A DNA stretch of 64,000 nucleotides from Patiria miniata (GCF_015706575.1 NW_024037072.1:24801162-24865161); one strand, 5' to 3'. Numbered from the stretch's first letter, positions 9,329-20,387 are shown. Program-made: numbers and translations. The notes: generated by a model not told the origin, from the sequence alone.

Positions 9329-9833
9329 AGCATTCAGCGTCTGGCCGTACTACAGAGCTTGCGATAGTACTGTACGGCCAGACGCAGTCGGGCTAAACCA
9401 CAGGCTACTCCTTTGGATGTACTTTATAGAGAAAGTTATCTGGCATTTGTCAGTTTCACTTAATCCGATTTTGCTATGCTAGGAAAAGAAATAATTAAAA
9501 TCAGGAATATATTTCGCCCCTCAAAATAATGTGCGGTACCAATGCAGAGTCAATTGGGGGGTCAGACAAGTCGACCGTTGAGACAACTCGACTCGGGACA
9601 ACTCGACCGTATGTGCGATAAATGGAAAAGACAAGTCGACCGTTGAGACAAGTTGCCTCACATGTTTTGGCTTAGTTTCGGGGATAGTACCGGGAATTTT
9701 GACGGCGGCTGATTGCCGTTTGGGAGTGATGACACATGAGTTTGTTTTGTTGCAAATAACAGAGCCGATATAGCGCAGCGTGATTGTCCGTGCACATCGT
9801 TCGTTTTTTACAAGGCCACGTGCGCGCAACCCC
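9329..9833 (+). repeat. Right copy of the 505-bp direct repeat
   Basis: This matches 196-700 with four differences. Downstream it runs uninterrupted into the rest of the MITE (9834-10101), whereas the left copy runs uninterrupted into foldback-element sequence upstream. Confidence 0.85.
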
Positions 9834-10101
9834 GGTCAACGTGGCCGTACCGTGCACGGTGGCATCGTTTTTGCCGGGCCTGTGCGCCCATTTGCCGCGC
9901 CGGTCGACGTGCCCACGTGCTGGGCCCGGCCCGGTCCTCGCGGGCGGGCGGGCCACAGATTTGTGCAACTTTTTCTGCTCCACGTGTATTCATTTCCATT
10001 TTCGTCGAACAGTCTCAACGGTCGAGTTGTCCCGAGTCGAGTTGTCTCAACGGTCGACCTGTCTCAACGGTCGAGTTGTCTCAACGGTCGACTTGTCTGA
10101 C
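9561..10101. mobile_element. MITE with GTCAGACAAG termini
   Basis: Its terminal inverted repeats start GTCAGACAAGTCGACCG at 9561 and end with the complement at 10101. Each end is built from short repeated units containing GTCGACCGTTGAGAC in varying orientation. The middle (about 9834-9960) is very GC-rich. No convincing target duplication is seen. The Penelope-like element inserted inside this MITE and left a partial copy at 428-700. Confidence 0.7.
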
Positions 10102-10294
10102 ATTCGTAAATTGTGATTATTTTCCACCCAAATCAAACTGCATGATGGGACTTAAATGTTGACAATCATTACCGTTATTACAAGCACCTGGTGTGCTCAT
10201 CAGGCTGTCATTTTCAAGCAAAATGGGACTTTGTATGAATTTATAAAATGATCGGGTTGGCCAACAATTAAAGGAAAAATACAACATTTGCAAA

Positions 10295-10944
10295 TGTGGC
10301 AGTGCCAAGTTTTACTTGTGTATTTTTATAGTGTATTAAATAGGAGTAGCTCCCCTTAGAAACAGAAAATCATTTTAGTTGAAGTTTAGATGTCCCCCCC
10401 CCCTTTGTTGGTAGTGTGACCCCCTGTTTGTTTACTTAAGCCCACATGTTCCCCCTATAAAAGCTGCCACATGGTCAAGTCACATTTCAGTTCAGCCAGC
10501 AGACCAGCAGACAATAGACATACATGCATATATTTTCCTCCTAACTGGAGTGCCCGTTCTGCTTGAAGTTAGTCTGTTGCTGAGTCATTTGCTTTGACTT
10601 TATTCCTGCTTGAGTGTTCTTTGAAAGATCCACTATTCACACTGTGTTGGTTTTAGATTTTAGGGTTAAGTCTCAATTTCTTGGTTTTTTGGTTTAAGTA
10701 TTTGGATTTTAGGTTTTATTCTTTGCTTTTAGTTTCTGGTTTTTGGTTTAAGGTTCTTGTGAATAAATTCTTTTTGGTCCTTTTTTTGTTTGAAATCTAG
10801 AATTCGTCTCTGGTCTCTATTAATTCAATTTCCTCGCGACTTTTCCCTTCAAAGATCCTGAGTTTAGTTTAGTTTTGTTAGTTAATCCCCATTGAGTCTT
10901 TAGTTTTTGCGAGTTCCCCAAGTGTGTCATTTTTCACGGTTACA
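10295..10944 (+). repeat. 5' LTR of the short LTR element
   Basis: This is a 650-bp LTR with a C-run, a TATAAAAG box at 10456-10463 and AATAAA near 10763. Confidence 0.88.
10456..10463 (+). promoter_or_regulatory. TATA box in the 5' LTR
   Basis: TATAAAAG lies upstream of the internal ORF. The same motif is in the 3' LTR at 12447-12454. Confidence 0.6.
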
Positions 10945-10959
10945 TTTTTTTACTATTTT

Positions 10960-10977
10960 TGGTGGAGAATCCGGGTA
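10960..10977 (+). promoter_or_regulatory. Candidate primer binding site of the short LTR element
   Basis: TGGTGGAGAATCCGGGTA starts with the TGG expected to pair with a tRNA CCA end. It lies 15 bp after the LTR instead of directly against it, with a T-rich spacer between. I cannot assign the tRNA. Confidence 0.4.
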
Positions 10978-11123
10978 GGGAATATGTTATTTAGAACTTA
11001 GCCAGGAATTGTTTTAATAGGGACTAGCCATTTTTTCAAAGGGTTTTTTTTTGTCATTGGCGGTCTTATATTAGTTAGTCAAAACCAACACAGTGCTGTT
11101 TTAGTGGATCCAAGGAGTGCACA

Positions 11124-12200
11124 ATGGCAGCTGACGTCCTGACTCCCCTTCAGCTGTGTGGATTTGACCCACTGCCCACCAGCTCTGACCGAGTTAGCCC
11201 AGCGCCAGTAGTTGAGCCGCAGTTGCAGATCCTGGAGCTGCTGCAGCATCAAGCTCAAATGCAACAAGTCATCCTTCAACAGTTTCAACAAATGGACATG
11301 TTGAAGGCTGTCATCTCGCGAGTTGTTGGAGAACAGCAAAGACAACATCTGTACATCCAGAGCCTGGAGTCTGCCCTACATCAAACGAAGTCAGCCAAAG
11401 ATGTCCCTGTAACCCCAGTCCCCATCGATGAACCAGACCACAAGAGCAGAGAAGAGACCCCTCACATCCCCTCTAGCAGACCATCAGAAGTAATTGTTAC
11501 CACAGTCCCGACCAGTGGCCGAGGAAGCCAAGGTGATGAGGACATGATGAGACGTAGCCAAAGTCTGCGCCGAGCACAGCAACAGGATCCAGCCATCAGC
11601 AGGGTAGTGGACCTGAAGCTCGTAAATCCGAAGAGGATGAGCCAGAGTAAGATGGCGCGTCAGCCGAAGATGGTACGGCGATTACTACATGTATGGGAGC
11701 ACCTGGAGGTCAGAGATGGTTTTCTACTCTTCAGAAGAGGACATCAAGTGGTTCCAGTTCTTCCCAGAGGAATGAGGGTGAAGTTCTTCACAACCTTACA
11801 CCCAAGCATGGAGACATTTAGCTTTGGACAGGTGCTGAATCTCGTCCGCCACCAGTACTTCTGGCCCAGTCTCCACAACGAGACGATGCAATACATGCGG
11901 CATCATCGAAGGCAGGTTCTGCAAAAAGAGAGAGTCCTCCCGCCAGTCAAGTCTGAAGATGCGTGCAAGAACACAGCCTCGGTAGATGTTTGTATCATCC
12001 GCCAGTCGTCCGAGTATGACAACGCGGCGTCTTCATCCATCGATGAACCCCAGCAACGAGAACAGACAGGCTCCAACTCAAGTTCGGATCTTGAAGATTC
12101 AGCGGATGAAGACTGTAGCTCCAGCTCTGACGAGTCAGTGGAAATTTTCACCAGGCCTAGATATATAATCAAATCCTCAGTCCAATTCCGAAGTAAATAA
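11124..12200 (+). CDS. Fused Gag-like / integrase zinc-domain-like protein of a non-autonomous LTR element
   Basis: The ORF is 358 codons, starts ATGGCAGCTGAC, and sits between two nearly identical LTRs. Residues about 35-95 are Gln-rich and look like a coiled coil. Residues about 145-275 follow the layout of the Ty3/Gypsy integrase N-terminal region: a leading AQQQDPAI segment, a DGFLLFRRG strand, a VLPRGMR segment, then LVRHQYFWP before the position where the zinc-binding Cys pair normally lies. Here that pair reads RHHRRQVLQK, and the second His of the HHCC set is also missing, so zinc binding is probably lost. Residues about 300-345 are Ser/Asp/Glu-rich. I read it as a Gag N-terminus joined to an integrase remnant and a Pol C-terminus through internal deletion, with the frame preserved. 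The function of the fusion is unknown. Confidence 0.75.
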   Translation: MAADVLTPLQLCGFDPLPTSSDRVSPAPVVEPQLQILELLQHQAQMQQVILQQFQQMDMLKAVISRVVGEQQRQHLYIQSLESALHQTKSAKDVPVTPVPIDEPDHKSREETPHIPSSRPSEVIVTTVPTSGRGSQGDEDMMRRSQSLRRAQQQDPAISRVVDLKLVNPKRMSQSKMARQPKMVRRLLHVWEHLEVRDGFLLFRRGHQVVPVLPRGMRVKFFTTLHPSMETFSFGQVLNLVRHQYFWPSLHNETMQYMRHHRRQVLQKERVLPPVKSEDACKNTASVDVCIIRQSSEYDNAASSSIDEPQQREQTGSNSSSDLEDSADEDCSSSSDESVEIFTRPRYIIKSSVQFRSK

Positions 12201-12282
12201 TTTTGTATATATAAATACATGTATTTTTGTATGTAATTTTTTTTTGTGTTGTCAGGAGCCAACATTTTAAAGATGGCGTGAG

Positions 12283-12935
12283 TGTGGCAGTGCCAAGTTT
12301 TACTTGTGTATTTTTATAGTGTATTAAATAGGAGTAGCTCCCCTTAGAAACAGAAAATCATTTTAGTTGAAGTTTAGATGTCCCCCCCCCCCCCTTTGTT
12401 GGTAGTGTGACCCCCTGTTTGTTTACTTAAGCCCACATGTTCCCCCTATAAAAGCTGCCACATGGTCAAGTCACATTTCAGTTCAGCCAGCAGACCAGCA
12501 GACAATAGACATACATGCATATATTTTCCTCCTAACTGGAGTGCCCGTTCTGCTTGAAGTTAGTCTGTTGCTGAGTCATTTGCTTTGACTTTATTCCTGC
12601 TTGAGTGTTCTTTGAAAGATCCACTATTCACACTGTGTTGGTTTTAGATTTTAGGGTTAAGTCTCAATTTCTTGGTTTTTTGGTTTAAGTATTTGGATTT
12701 TAGGTTTTATTCTTTGCTTTTAGTTTCTGGTTTTTGGTTTAAGGTTCTTGTGAATAAATTCTTTTTGGTCCTTTTTTTGTTTGAAATCTAGAATTCGTCT
12801 CTGGTCTCTATTAATTCAATTTCCTCGCGACTTTTCCCTTCAAAGATCCTGAGTTTAGTTTAGTTTTGTTAGTTAATCCCCATTGAGTCTTTAGTTTTTG
12901 CGAGTTCCCCAAGTGTGTCATTTTTCACGGTTACA
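12283..12935 (+). repeat. 3' LTR of the short LTR element
   Basis: This is a 653-bp LTR, nearly identical to 10295-10944 apart from a longer C-run. Confidence 0.88.
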
Positions 12936-13178
12936 CAAACATCAAAAAAATAAAACTACCAAATCATTTTGAAATACCTTGCTGGACTGTTAGTGAATGA
13001 CAATGTAAAGCATCCTGTAAAATCATGGCACCTGGTATACTGTCATTTTCAAGAAAAAGTGGTATTTTTTTCCAACGCTGGTCGGCTGACCAGCGTACCC
13101 CCCCCCCCCCCACCCCGCAAACAGGACGCTGGGATACTCTGATGAATTCACGCCCTGATTGGTTGGATTTTGCATGAC

Positions 13179-13267
13179 CAGTGACGCACTCGAGGGGGGG
13201 GGGGTGGGGGGGGGGGGGCTCAAGCCCAGACCCCCTTCCCCCCCCCCCCCCCTCGAGTGCGCCACTG
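13179..13267. repeat. Short hairpin element with poly-G/poly-C arms
   Basis: CAGTGACGCACTCGAGG at the left pairs with CCTCGAGTGCGCCACTG at the right around long G and C runs. The CAGTG ends resemble short hAT-type MITE termini, but no 8-bp target duplication is seen. Confidence 0.45.
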
Positions 13268-16200
13268 AAAGAAGATAATGAAGATAATGTTCTTAGCGAA
13301 CATTTGGTCAACCATTTTTAACATAACTGCTGTACACGTTAATGAAGACAAACGTGTGGCTTTTCTAATGGTTGAAATAGAACTAGGAAAACCAAATATA
13401 AATGTAGTATTGATGTTTCCGACATGATAACTTTTTAAAAACTTTGAGGGTATAAAGGTTGGAAGCTAAAGCCGTCAAAACAGGCATTTATTTCCCGTGT
13501 CGGGCATCGTTTTTAAACTCTTTACATTAATGTACCTTGCAGAAATCCTCTACCACTTTTCATTACATATAATGTCAATGTGTCCCTCATTCTTAATACT
13601 GTGAGTGGGGTTATTTCAATATAAACAGGAACAAATGAAACAGAAGAATAAGAGAAGATGTTTAGTCTCTAGCATGCCCAGTTACATGCACAAGTTTGCA
13701 CTTGACACAAAAAGATACCAAGTATGAATTTTTTCAATCCCTGTTCTTTTTTTTAATCTAAATAAATAGATATTATACTGAAAACAAGAACATGTACTCA
13801 GATGTAAAATTCGCCTACTGATGATTAACGCCAACTTGGCTTAGTTAAAGCTAGCTTTGTAATAGATGTACTGTCTGTGCAATTTTCCAGTTTTGTCCCC
13901 CCAAAAAAATTTTGTTTTAAGTTTTTGATTTTCGAGCGATTTAAAAGTTACTCACCTTTGAATAAAACAAAACAATACAAAAAGACAAATGTCAATAGGA
14001 GAAAACAATAGCAAATTGTAGAAGTGCACAGACAATACATCCTTATAGCTTAATTGTTTACGTTTTTAACCATTAATGCCATACACATTTGCGCACTGTA
14101 CAAATAAATTAGAAAAGTAGAAAATACACATCTTTTACATGTAAGTAAATACATGTGTGTACTTTCCGGTGTACAAAAATAGTTTCCACATAATAGTATT
14201 ACATTGTAAAAGCTTCACTCATGCCTGGAAAAAAATGTATTCAAGAAGTAAACATTTGAATTAGATATCCTTTTAATTGCTACAGGGACAGATGATGTGT
14301 ACGTTTGCCATGTTTAAAATATTGCTGTGTTTGTTTTACCTATCTATTGCTGTGTTTGTTTTACCTATCTACACATGTATTTTACGAAAACAAACAATAC
14401 AAAAACAAATTAAGAGAAATAATAAAAACCCACTATACATGAATTCTTTTGAAATTATTTGTATTACATTTGCATTTCCTTCTGAGGGATGGAATTTGCA
14501 GCTGTTTTGACTACAATACATTTTGGTCTTGAGCCCCTATATGCTCTCTCAACTTCATGCCCTGCAATGATACCAAAAACTGATGGTTTCAACAAACCTC
14601 GGGATGAATTCTGACCATTAAGCATAATAATAAGAACTTGAAGATATTATAAGTTCTTATGTATTTTAAAAGCATCAGTACATACATGTACATACCATTA
14701 CCATATACAATGAGTATGGCATTTCAGTCCAAGACAGAAAGGCAATTTAATCGCTTACAAATAGGCGCTATATTCTACAAATCTGCGGCGTATGATTCAA
14801 GTTCAAGTTAAAGGTATCATTTTTTGTGAAGAAATTAAGTTAATCAGAATTTTTGGAAACCTAGACCTGAAACCGTATGAAGTAATTTTTTTTATAAAGG
14901 CCAACACAGACTTTTCTTCAGAAAAAAATACTCCAAACTGAGCTCATTTTAAGTATAGGGTGCCAGTCTAACACGAATTGGACATAAATGCGTACATCTG
15001 CCAATAGACCTAAGCCATAATGCCGTCATGCTTTGTTTACATATGCACTTTCCTTTTGGAGCCAGGTGGTGACTGGTGAGGCCGGCCAATCTGGCTCCCA
15101 TAGCAAAGCGCACATGTTCGGTTCAGTTCAGTTCATTTACATGTATTTACACTTATTCACTTCATCATAGGAAATAACAGTACATGTACATTTGTACACG
15201 TCATTGTGAGACTTCGATTGAACAATAATTGGAGGAGGCCTCCAAAAAAACAGAGCTTGTAAACTGGAGATCGCCTAAAATTGTGTACTTGCATGCATTG
15301 AAAATTACATGAATTATAATGATTATTATGTAAACAAAGCGTGGCGTCATGATGTCTTAAGTCGTTTGCAAACAATGTAAATTTGCAATACATTTTACCC
15401 CCCCCCCCCCAAAAAAACCCAGTAATTCAATAAAGTACGTTACATGAGCTCAATCTGAAAGACGAGATTATGTGCATGTGAAGGAAGCGATGTGGCTGTC
15501 ACATGACATTTGTGAGGAAGGCAAATATACATGTAAACATTATGCCTGCAAGCCCAACATGCTGACTAACACCTGTTTCGGTGTTTGCACAGAAGTTGTA
15601 CCTGTACACTTACTCGGCCAGGCCATAATAACACACAGGTCTGCATTAATTAACCAATTATTCAAATGTATGTAATAATTAATAATAATAATTTGGGAGG
15701 CTAATCATCCTTACTGGCAGCTGGGATGCTGAATTGCGAAGGACGCGGCTACAGCGTGGTCGGGCCGCTGGCACGTAAAGGCGCCTATGGCTGCCGGCCA
15801 CATCGACCCATATATGACCACGGAGCACAGCCTGAGATTGAAAGTGTTTGATTTTTGTATGTATACATCTATCAAACTGAATTCCTTCTACAAGCCATGG
15901 AAACATATTGTGGTCATTCCCATACATGCCATATGGCACCTTCAGCACATTACAATTGGTTGTGATGTACATTACAACTGCATGGAAACAAAACATATCA
16001 GGGTAATGCATGCAGCCTGGCCCTTGGCCCAATTTATAGGGCTGAAATGAACCCCAACAGAACTCAACCCATCAAACCCCAACGGCATGATTTGTTGGAA
16101 TCTGTCAGGATGGGTACAGTACCCCTAAACTGACAGTCTTTTACACTGGGTTGGCACACCTCCAGAATCAAAGTCACAAATATATGTGTGCAGTTTCCCA

Positions 16201-16494
16201 TATGGTGTTGGAATTTGCCAGGTTGGGTGTGGTTCCTAGTAAATCATGCTAGGGAGTTACATTGTACATGTACATGTTGGGTTAAGGGACAGAATTGAGC
16301 TAAAAACAAAAATGTTTTGCTCAGCACGTATAGGCTACCACTCACAATATCATGTATGTTTGTTGCATTCAGAAGCTATCTTTGACATGTGTTTTGTTAT
16401 TTTAATTCATTGACAATCCCTGTTGAACAAAGCACACGCCTCAAAGATGACTGCAGCGCATAGGCTGTGCCGACTATGCCAAATGTGCCCAATA
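13268..16494. other. Intergenic stretch with no recognisable gene
   Basis: This is AT-rich sequence with only short random open frames. It has a 27-bp direct duplication at about 14320-14372 (the block around TTGCTGTGTTTGTTTTACC), scattered TACATG runs and C or A homopolymers. I see no exon with recognisable homology. Confidence 0.5.
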
Positions 16495-16726
16495 CAGGGG
16501 CGCACCCAAGGGGCAATTGGTGGGGCTTAAGACCCCCCCCCCCCCCCAAGAGGTTGTCAATTTGACCTTGGTGATGTGGCTTATTTTGGAGTGGTATAAA
16601 TAAGGGTGTAAGTCACGCCACCAACGTCAAACGCCAAACAAAAACCCAACTTTTTCTTCTGAAAAAATTGGGAAAAACAATTGTGAGCCCCCCCCCCCCC
16701 CCCAAAATCCTGGGTGCGCGCCACTG
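16495..16726. mobile_element. hAT-like MITE with internal poly-C runs
   Basis: The left end CAGGGGCGCACCCA matches the inverted right end GGGTGCGCGCCACTG. Candidate 8-bp target duplications are GCCCAATA (16487-16494) and GCCAAATG (16727-16734), with two mismatches. The CAGGG-type terminus and 8-bp duplication fit hAT. Confidence 0.5.
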
Positions 16727-16880
16727 GCCAAATGTGCCAAATATGCCGAATATGCCCGATTGCCGAATATGCCGAAAACCCGAACATTCAATCATCAACC
16801 GAATACCCGAACGTTTTACCAAAAAAAAAGAATACTGTTTAATTAATCCTCCCTGCTTAGCAGCTCCTTGTTAATGAGTC

Positions 16881-17132
16881 CTGGGCCCAATTTCATAGAG
16901 CCGCTTAAGCACAAAATTTGCTTAAGCACAAAAACGTCTTGCTTTAATAATAAAATCCTGTTACCGGCCAAAACTCCATGCGATTGTTATGCTAAGTAAA
17001 CAACAGCTAAATACCAGTCACAAGCAATGTACATCACATGGAGTTTTGGCCGGTAACCTAATTTTACTAAGCAATTTTTGTTCGTGCTTAAGCAAATTTT
17101 CTGCTTAAGCAGCTCTATGAAATTGGGCCCAG
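16881..17132. mobile_element. Palindromic MITE (GGGCCCAATTTCATAGAGC family)
   Basis: This 252-bp element folds almost completely on itself, from CTGGGCCCAATTTCATAGAG to its complement, through repeated CTTAAGCA motifs and a GGTTACCGGCC/GGCCGGTAACC pair. A relative is at 27814-28062. Confidence 0.8.
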
Positions 17133-17187
17133 CTGATCTGAAACAAGTGATTGGCACTGGCAACCTTGTTGTACAGACTCAAGTAGC

Positions 17188-17900
17188 ACCTTAAAGGTAA
17201 TACATTGTACATTTATACATACAACATTTGCATTGCTGTGATTTTCGGATATGGATGGATTTGGGATTAGTAGGGCAAATTATTGTTACACTGCCCTGTT
17301 TTGTGTTCAGATATGCTGGAAAAACCACGAAAAAGATGCCGTTCTTGTAGTCTGGAGTAATTTAAAGATGTCGAGGAATTCCACTGATCTCTATTATAAT
17401 GTCAGACTGGATAACGCTTTGGGCCATGGGAGATGAAGTCACTGGACACAATTTTGAAGCTCCCTTTGGCCACGTAAAAGTACATGCATGCACAGTCATA
17501 AAACCAAATTAAATATTGCAACGAATATTAACTTGAGTAAAATAACACTGTTGGCAAAATGAATAAATAAAGACGTGTTTGATGATCCACAATCGCTTCC
17601 TAAACTATTGTAATTTTGTGTTTTTTATATACAGATCCATGCATTGTGGGACTTGTTGTGGGGCTTTTTAGGGAGCTTCAAAATGGCCGCCGCGTTTTTG
17701 CGAGGGCGATACGGTCTTGTGCACATGCATAGGTCGAAAGCGCTATCCAGTCAGTATAGAGATCAGTGGGAAATTGTAAGGTCAGGGAACCAGTCTAGCA
17801 GACTTGCACCCATTCACAGATGTGTAACCGATTACTGATTGCAAACAAAATTAAAAACTAAATTTGATAAAATATGGGGCAGTATTTGAAAATACGATTT
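17188..17900 (+). mobile_element. Truncated MITE of the TTAAAGG family
   Basis: It shares ordered blocks with the element at 58821-59353: the TTAAAGG start, a GCTGGAAAAACCA block, GTAGTCTGG, and GGxACCAGTCTAG followed by TTGCACCC. The right inverted terminus is not found. Confidence 0.55.
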
Positions 17901-18407
17901 ACTAAGGCCAAAAACAAAAAATACCTGCTTCAGGTTTCCCTGCCTAGTACCTACCCTATTCTGACAGCCCCTACCCTAATTTTTTTATTGGAAAAATGAG
18001 GGAAAAAACACCCAAAACCATCAATCACTACCTTTTACCCTTGACTACACCAAGACGCCTCCTTATTATCGCACACACACAAAATTCCCCACCTGCCTAC
18101 CCTATTTTTAGAATGCCATGTAATCGGAAGCAGAATTATTATTTTTTTGGGGGGGGGCCTAATTCAATTTGAGTAGCAAGTATAACAAAGTAACAAACAT
18201 TTCAACAAGTCAAATAGAGAGAGAAAAAAACACTGCCTCCCACCTAAAACTTCTAAAAGTGCAAGACTACCACCGTTTCACATGAAGACTGAGTTTCTTG
18301 CAGCAGTACGTGGAACCTGCCTGTAGAATTTATCACTTCAAGAATCCAAACTCGAGAGTGCCAATTTGAAAATATCAACATCATGCTGTACAGGGAAGTC
18401 GGACGAC

Positions 18408-18809
18408 TCAAGTGTGTACAGGTACGTCCAGTCCGTACTGGTTGCTGGGCATTTCACTGGTCCTACACGTGCATAGTCTGAGAAACAAACAGACGGGTGC
18501 CAGGGCAATGCTGGCTGTCAAGGGGTCATTCTTGGTGCACGCAATCAGTAGGCAGAACACTTGTAGATAGGGCACCATGAGAATCACCACCCAGAGCCAG
18601 AAGGGGAGAGATACCAGGTGATTGGTGATGGTTTGTCTCCACGTGATACCGCCGGGATTGTTCTTGAGTGAGCTGGCGTAGGACTGGACATGCTCCAACA
18701 TCAGGCCATTGTATGTCTCGCTGATTTCAAACATGTAGTACAAGATCAGAGCACTGAGAGACAGGAACAGGACCACCATGAGCCAACCCATGCGCTGACG
18801 GAAGTTCAT
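18408..18809 (-). CDS. LYSET: Lysosomal enzyme trafficking factor LYSET (TMEM251)
   Basis: This 133-residue frame matches vertebrate LYSET/TMEM251 over most of its length. It shows the near-invariant start MNFRQRMGW, the YYMFEISETYN segment after the first membrane span, the LSLPFWLWVVILMVPYLQ second span (about residues 66-92), and a CTKNDP turn. LYSET is a small two-pass Golgi membrane protein that holds GlcNAc-1-phosphotransferase in the Golgi, so that lysosomal enzymes receive mannose-6-phosphate. The coding region is a single exon. On the minus strand a strong acceptor (pyrimidine tract then AACAG) ends at 18859, and the frame stays open for 16 codons from there to the ATG, so a longer N-terminal form is possible, as in the human long isoform. 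The C-terminal tail after about residue 105 is less conserved. Confidence 0.93.
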   Translation of the reverse strand: MNFRQRMGWLMVVLFLSLSALILYYMFEISETYNGLMLEHVQSYASSLKNNPGGITWRQTITNHLVSLPFWLWVVILMVPYLQVFCLLIACTKNDPLTASIALAPVCLFLRLCTCRTSEMPSNQYGLDVPVHT

Positions 18810-18951
18810 CTCGCCGAGGGATTGAACTGGTTGCTGGCTGAACAGAAAGACACTAGTGCTGTTGGAAGAGAAATCATAAACAGTAGTTTAAAAGCGTGAA
18901 AACTCAAAGAACTTCTTTTTTTTTTAAATAACAAAGTATGTCGTCGGGTAA

Positions 18952-19334
18952 TCCGCTTCCGCATTAGTGACATCATGCGCCATCAGCCAGCGCAGCCGGC
19001 AAGAACGAACTGGTAAACGCGCTGTGCACAAATCCAATTGCGGGCCTCGCCATGACCGCACGGTTGTCGGTTTATGCCTCGTTTTTTTCACTGCAATTGT
19101 AGGCTGAATCTTCATCGTGGATCGTTTTTTACTTCAAGGACCTGTGTAATGGTTATTCCAGGCAAGGTTTGGTTGAGTTCCAGTTGAAATTAGCGTGTAA
19201 CAGGGACAAAATTGCACATTTTCGAAATTTTTTCGAATTTTTTTTGGGGCCTGCCAACTCTGCTGGTTCACGTGAAAAATGTCCTCCAGCCCTAAATGAC
19301 AACCCAATGATAAAATTTAGGGCTGGGTAACTCC
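18952..19334. mobile_element. Half copy of a foldback element (GGGCTGGGTAACTCC family)
   Basis: It matches the right arm of the complete element at 22077-23020, including the blocks around GCAATTGTAGGCTGAATC and GGGCTGGGTAACTCC. It ends where the next inverted-repeat element begins at 19335. Confidence 0.7.
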
Positions 19335-20360
19335 TAGTCCAAGTAACTTGGACCCAACTTATCGCCTTTTTAACATTCGGACATGGTCTGGCGATAGTAG
19401 GGTCCAAGCTAATAGTGCGAGCTGGACAACATCATCCCGTCACTGTCCCAAAAACCAACATTTTCCAACAAAAACCATCAGATTTCACCCTCAAAACGGC
19501 CTCCAAATAACTAGATATGCCACCCGAGGTACAAGTAGACATCGATGATTAAGATGGTTGTACTGAAGTTTACTTACGATCCGGAAGAAAAGTGAAATTT
19601 CCCGTTCAATTCTGAGAGCTCCCCTCGCGATCTTGAACACGTTAAATTTCCGACTCTGTTAATGTTTGAACGACGCGATTTCTTCTTCATGCCCAGCGTA
19701 CATTCGATGGTCCCCGTATCCCGAGTGCGATTCCGTTACAGAGCGCGCGCGATGCATCGATTATGATAATGAGTGGACTGGATCACGTTTGTAAACACAT
19801 GTGCATTTCGAACGATAATAGGGAGTCGGGAACTAGCGCAGCTTTTATGGCGGATACCAGTTCAAGCTGGTTCCCGATTCCCTTTTACAGTTCGAAATGC
19901 ACTTGTGTTTACATATGTGACTCATTATCATAATCGATGCATCGCGCGCGCTCGGTAACGGAATCGCACTCGGGATACGGGGACCATCGAATGTACGCTG
20001 GGCATGAAGAAGAAATCGCGTCGTTCAAACATTAACACGAGTCGGAAATTTAACGTGTTCAAGATCGCGAGGGGAGCTCTCAGAATTGAACGGGAAATTT
20101 CACTTTTCTTCCGGATCGTAAGTAAACTTCAGTACAACCATCTTTATCATCGATGTCTACTTGTACCTCGGGTGGCATATCTAGTCATTTGGAGGCCGTT
20201 TTGAGGGTGAAATCTGATGGTTTTTGTTGGAAAATGTTGGTTTTTGGGACAGTGACAGAATGATGTTGTCCAGCTCGCACTTTTAGCTTGGACCTTACTA
20301 TCGCCAGACCATGTCCGAATGTTAAAAAGGCGATAAGTTGGGTCCAAGTTACTCGGACTA
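19335..20360. mobile_element. Long inverted-repeat (foldback) element, 1026 bp
   Basis: Two arms of nearly 500 bp are reverse complements, from TAGTCCAAGTAACTTGGACC to GGTCCAAGTTACTCGGACTA. The middle of about 60 bp (around 19810-19880) is imperfectly paired. The termini TAG...CTA resemble those of neighbouring foldback elements. The flanks GGTAACTCC and GGTAGCCCA agree at only 6 of 9 positions, so a target duplication is not established. No coding capacity. Confidence 0.75.
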
Positions 20361-20387
20361 GGTAGCCCAGGTGGACTTTCTTTCCTC

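Larger units (their letters stand above)
10295..12935 (+). mobile_element. Short LTR retrotransposon with nearly identical LTRs and one intact ORF
   Basis: LTRs 10295-10944 and 12283-12935 start TGTGGCAG and end GGTTACA. The differences I see are a poly-C length change. The flanking 4-bp duplication is CAAA (10291-10294 and 12936-12939). The interior is only about 1.3 kb and holds one 358-codon ORF. Protease, reverse transcriptase, RNase H and the integrase catalytic core are absent, so the element is non-autonomous and must have been mobilised in trans. The protein relates it to Ty3/Gypsy. Confidence 0.85.
10262..13105 (-). mobile_element. MITE of the TTAAAGG family, split by an LTR element
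   Basis: The left part (10262-10294) and the right part (12936-13105) together match, inverted, the MITE at 58821-59353, including the block that contains ACATTTGCAAACATC. The LTR element 10295-12935 sits exactly inside that block. A further partial copy of similar sequence precedes it at about 10150-10260. Confidence 0.65.

Noticed and set aside
196..9833. The 505-bp direct repeats as terminal repeats (pLTRs) of the Penelope-like element
   Set aside because: Penelope elements often have such repeats, but each copy here continues into a different pre-existing transposon outside the element, which only a target duplication explains simply.
9672..10162. Overlapping frames of 60-110 codons in the GC-rich part of the MITE
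   Set aside because: They overlap in all frames on both strands because of GC-rich composition and show no domain.
15679..16050. Opposed frames of 117 and 87 codons
   Set aside because: No domain, no splice context and no conserved motif; likely chance frames.
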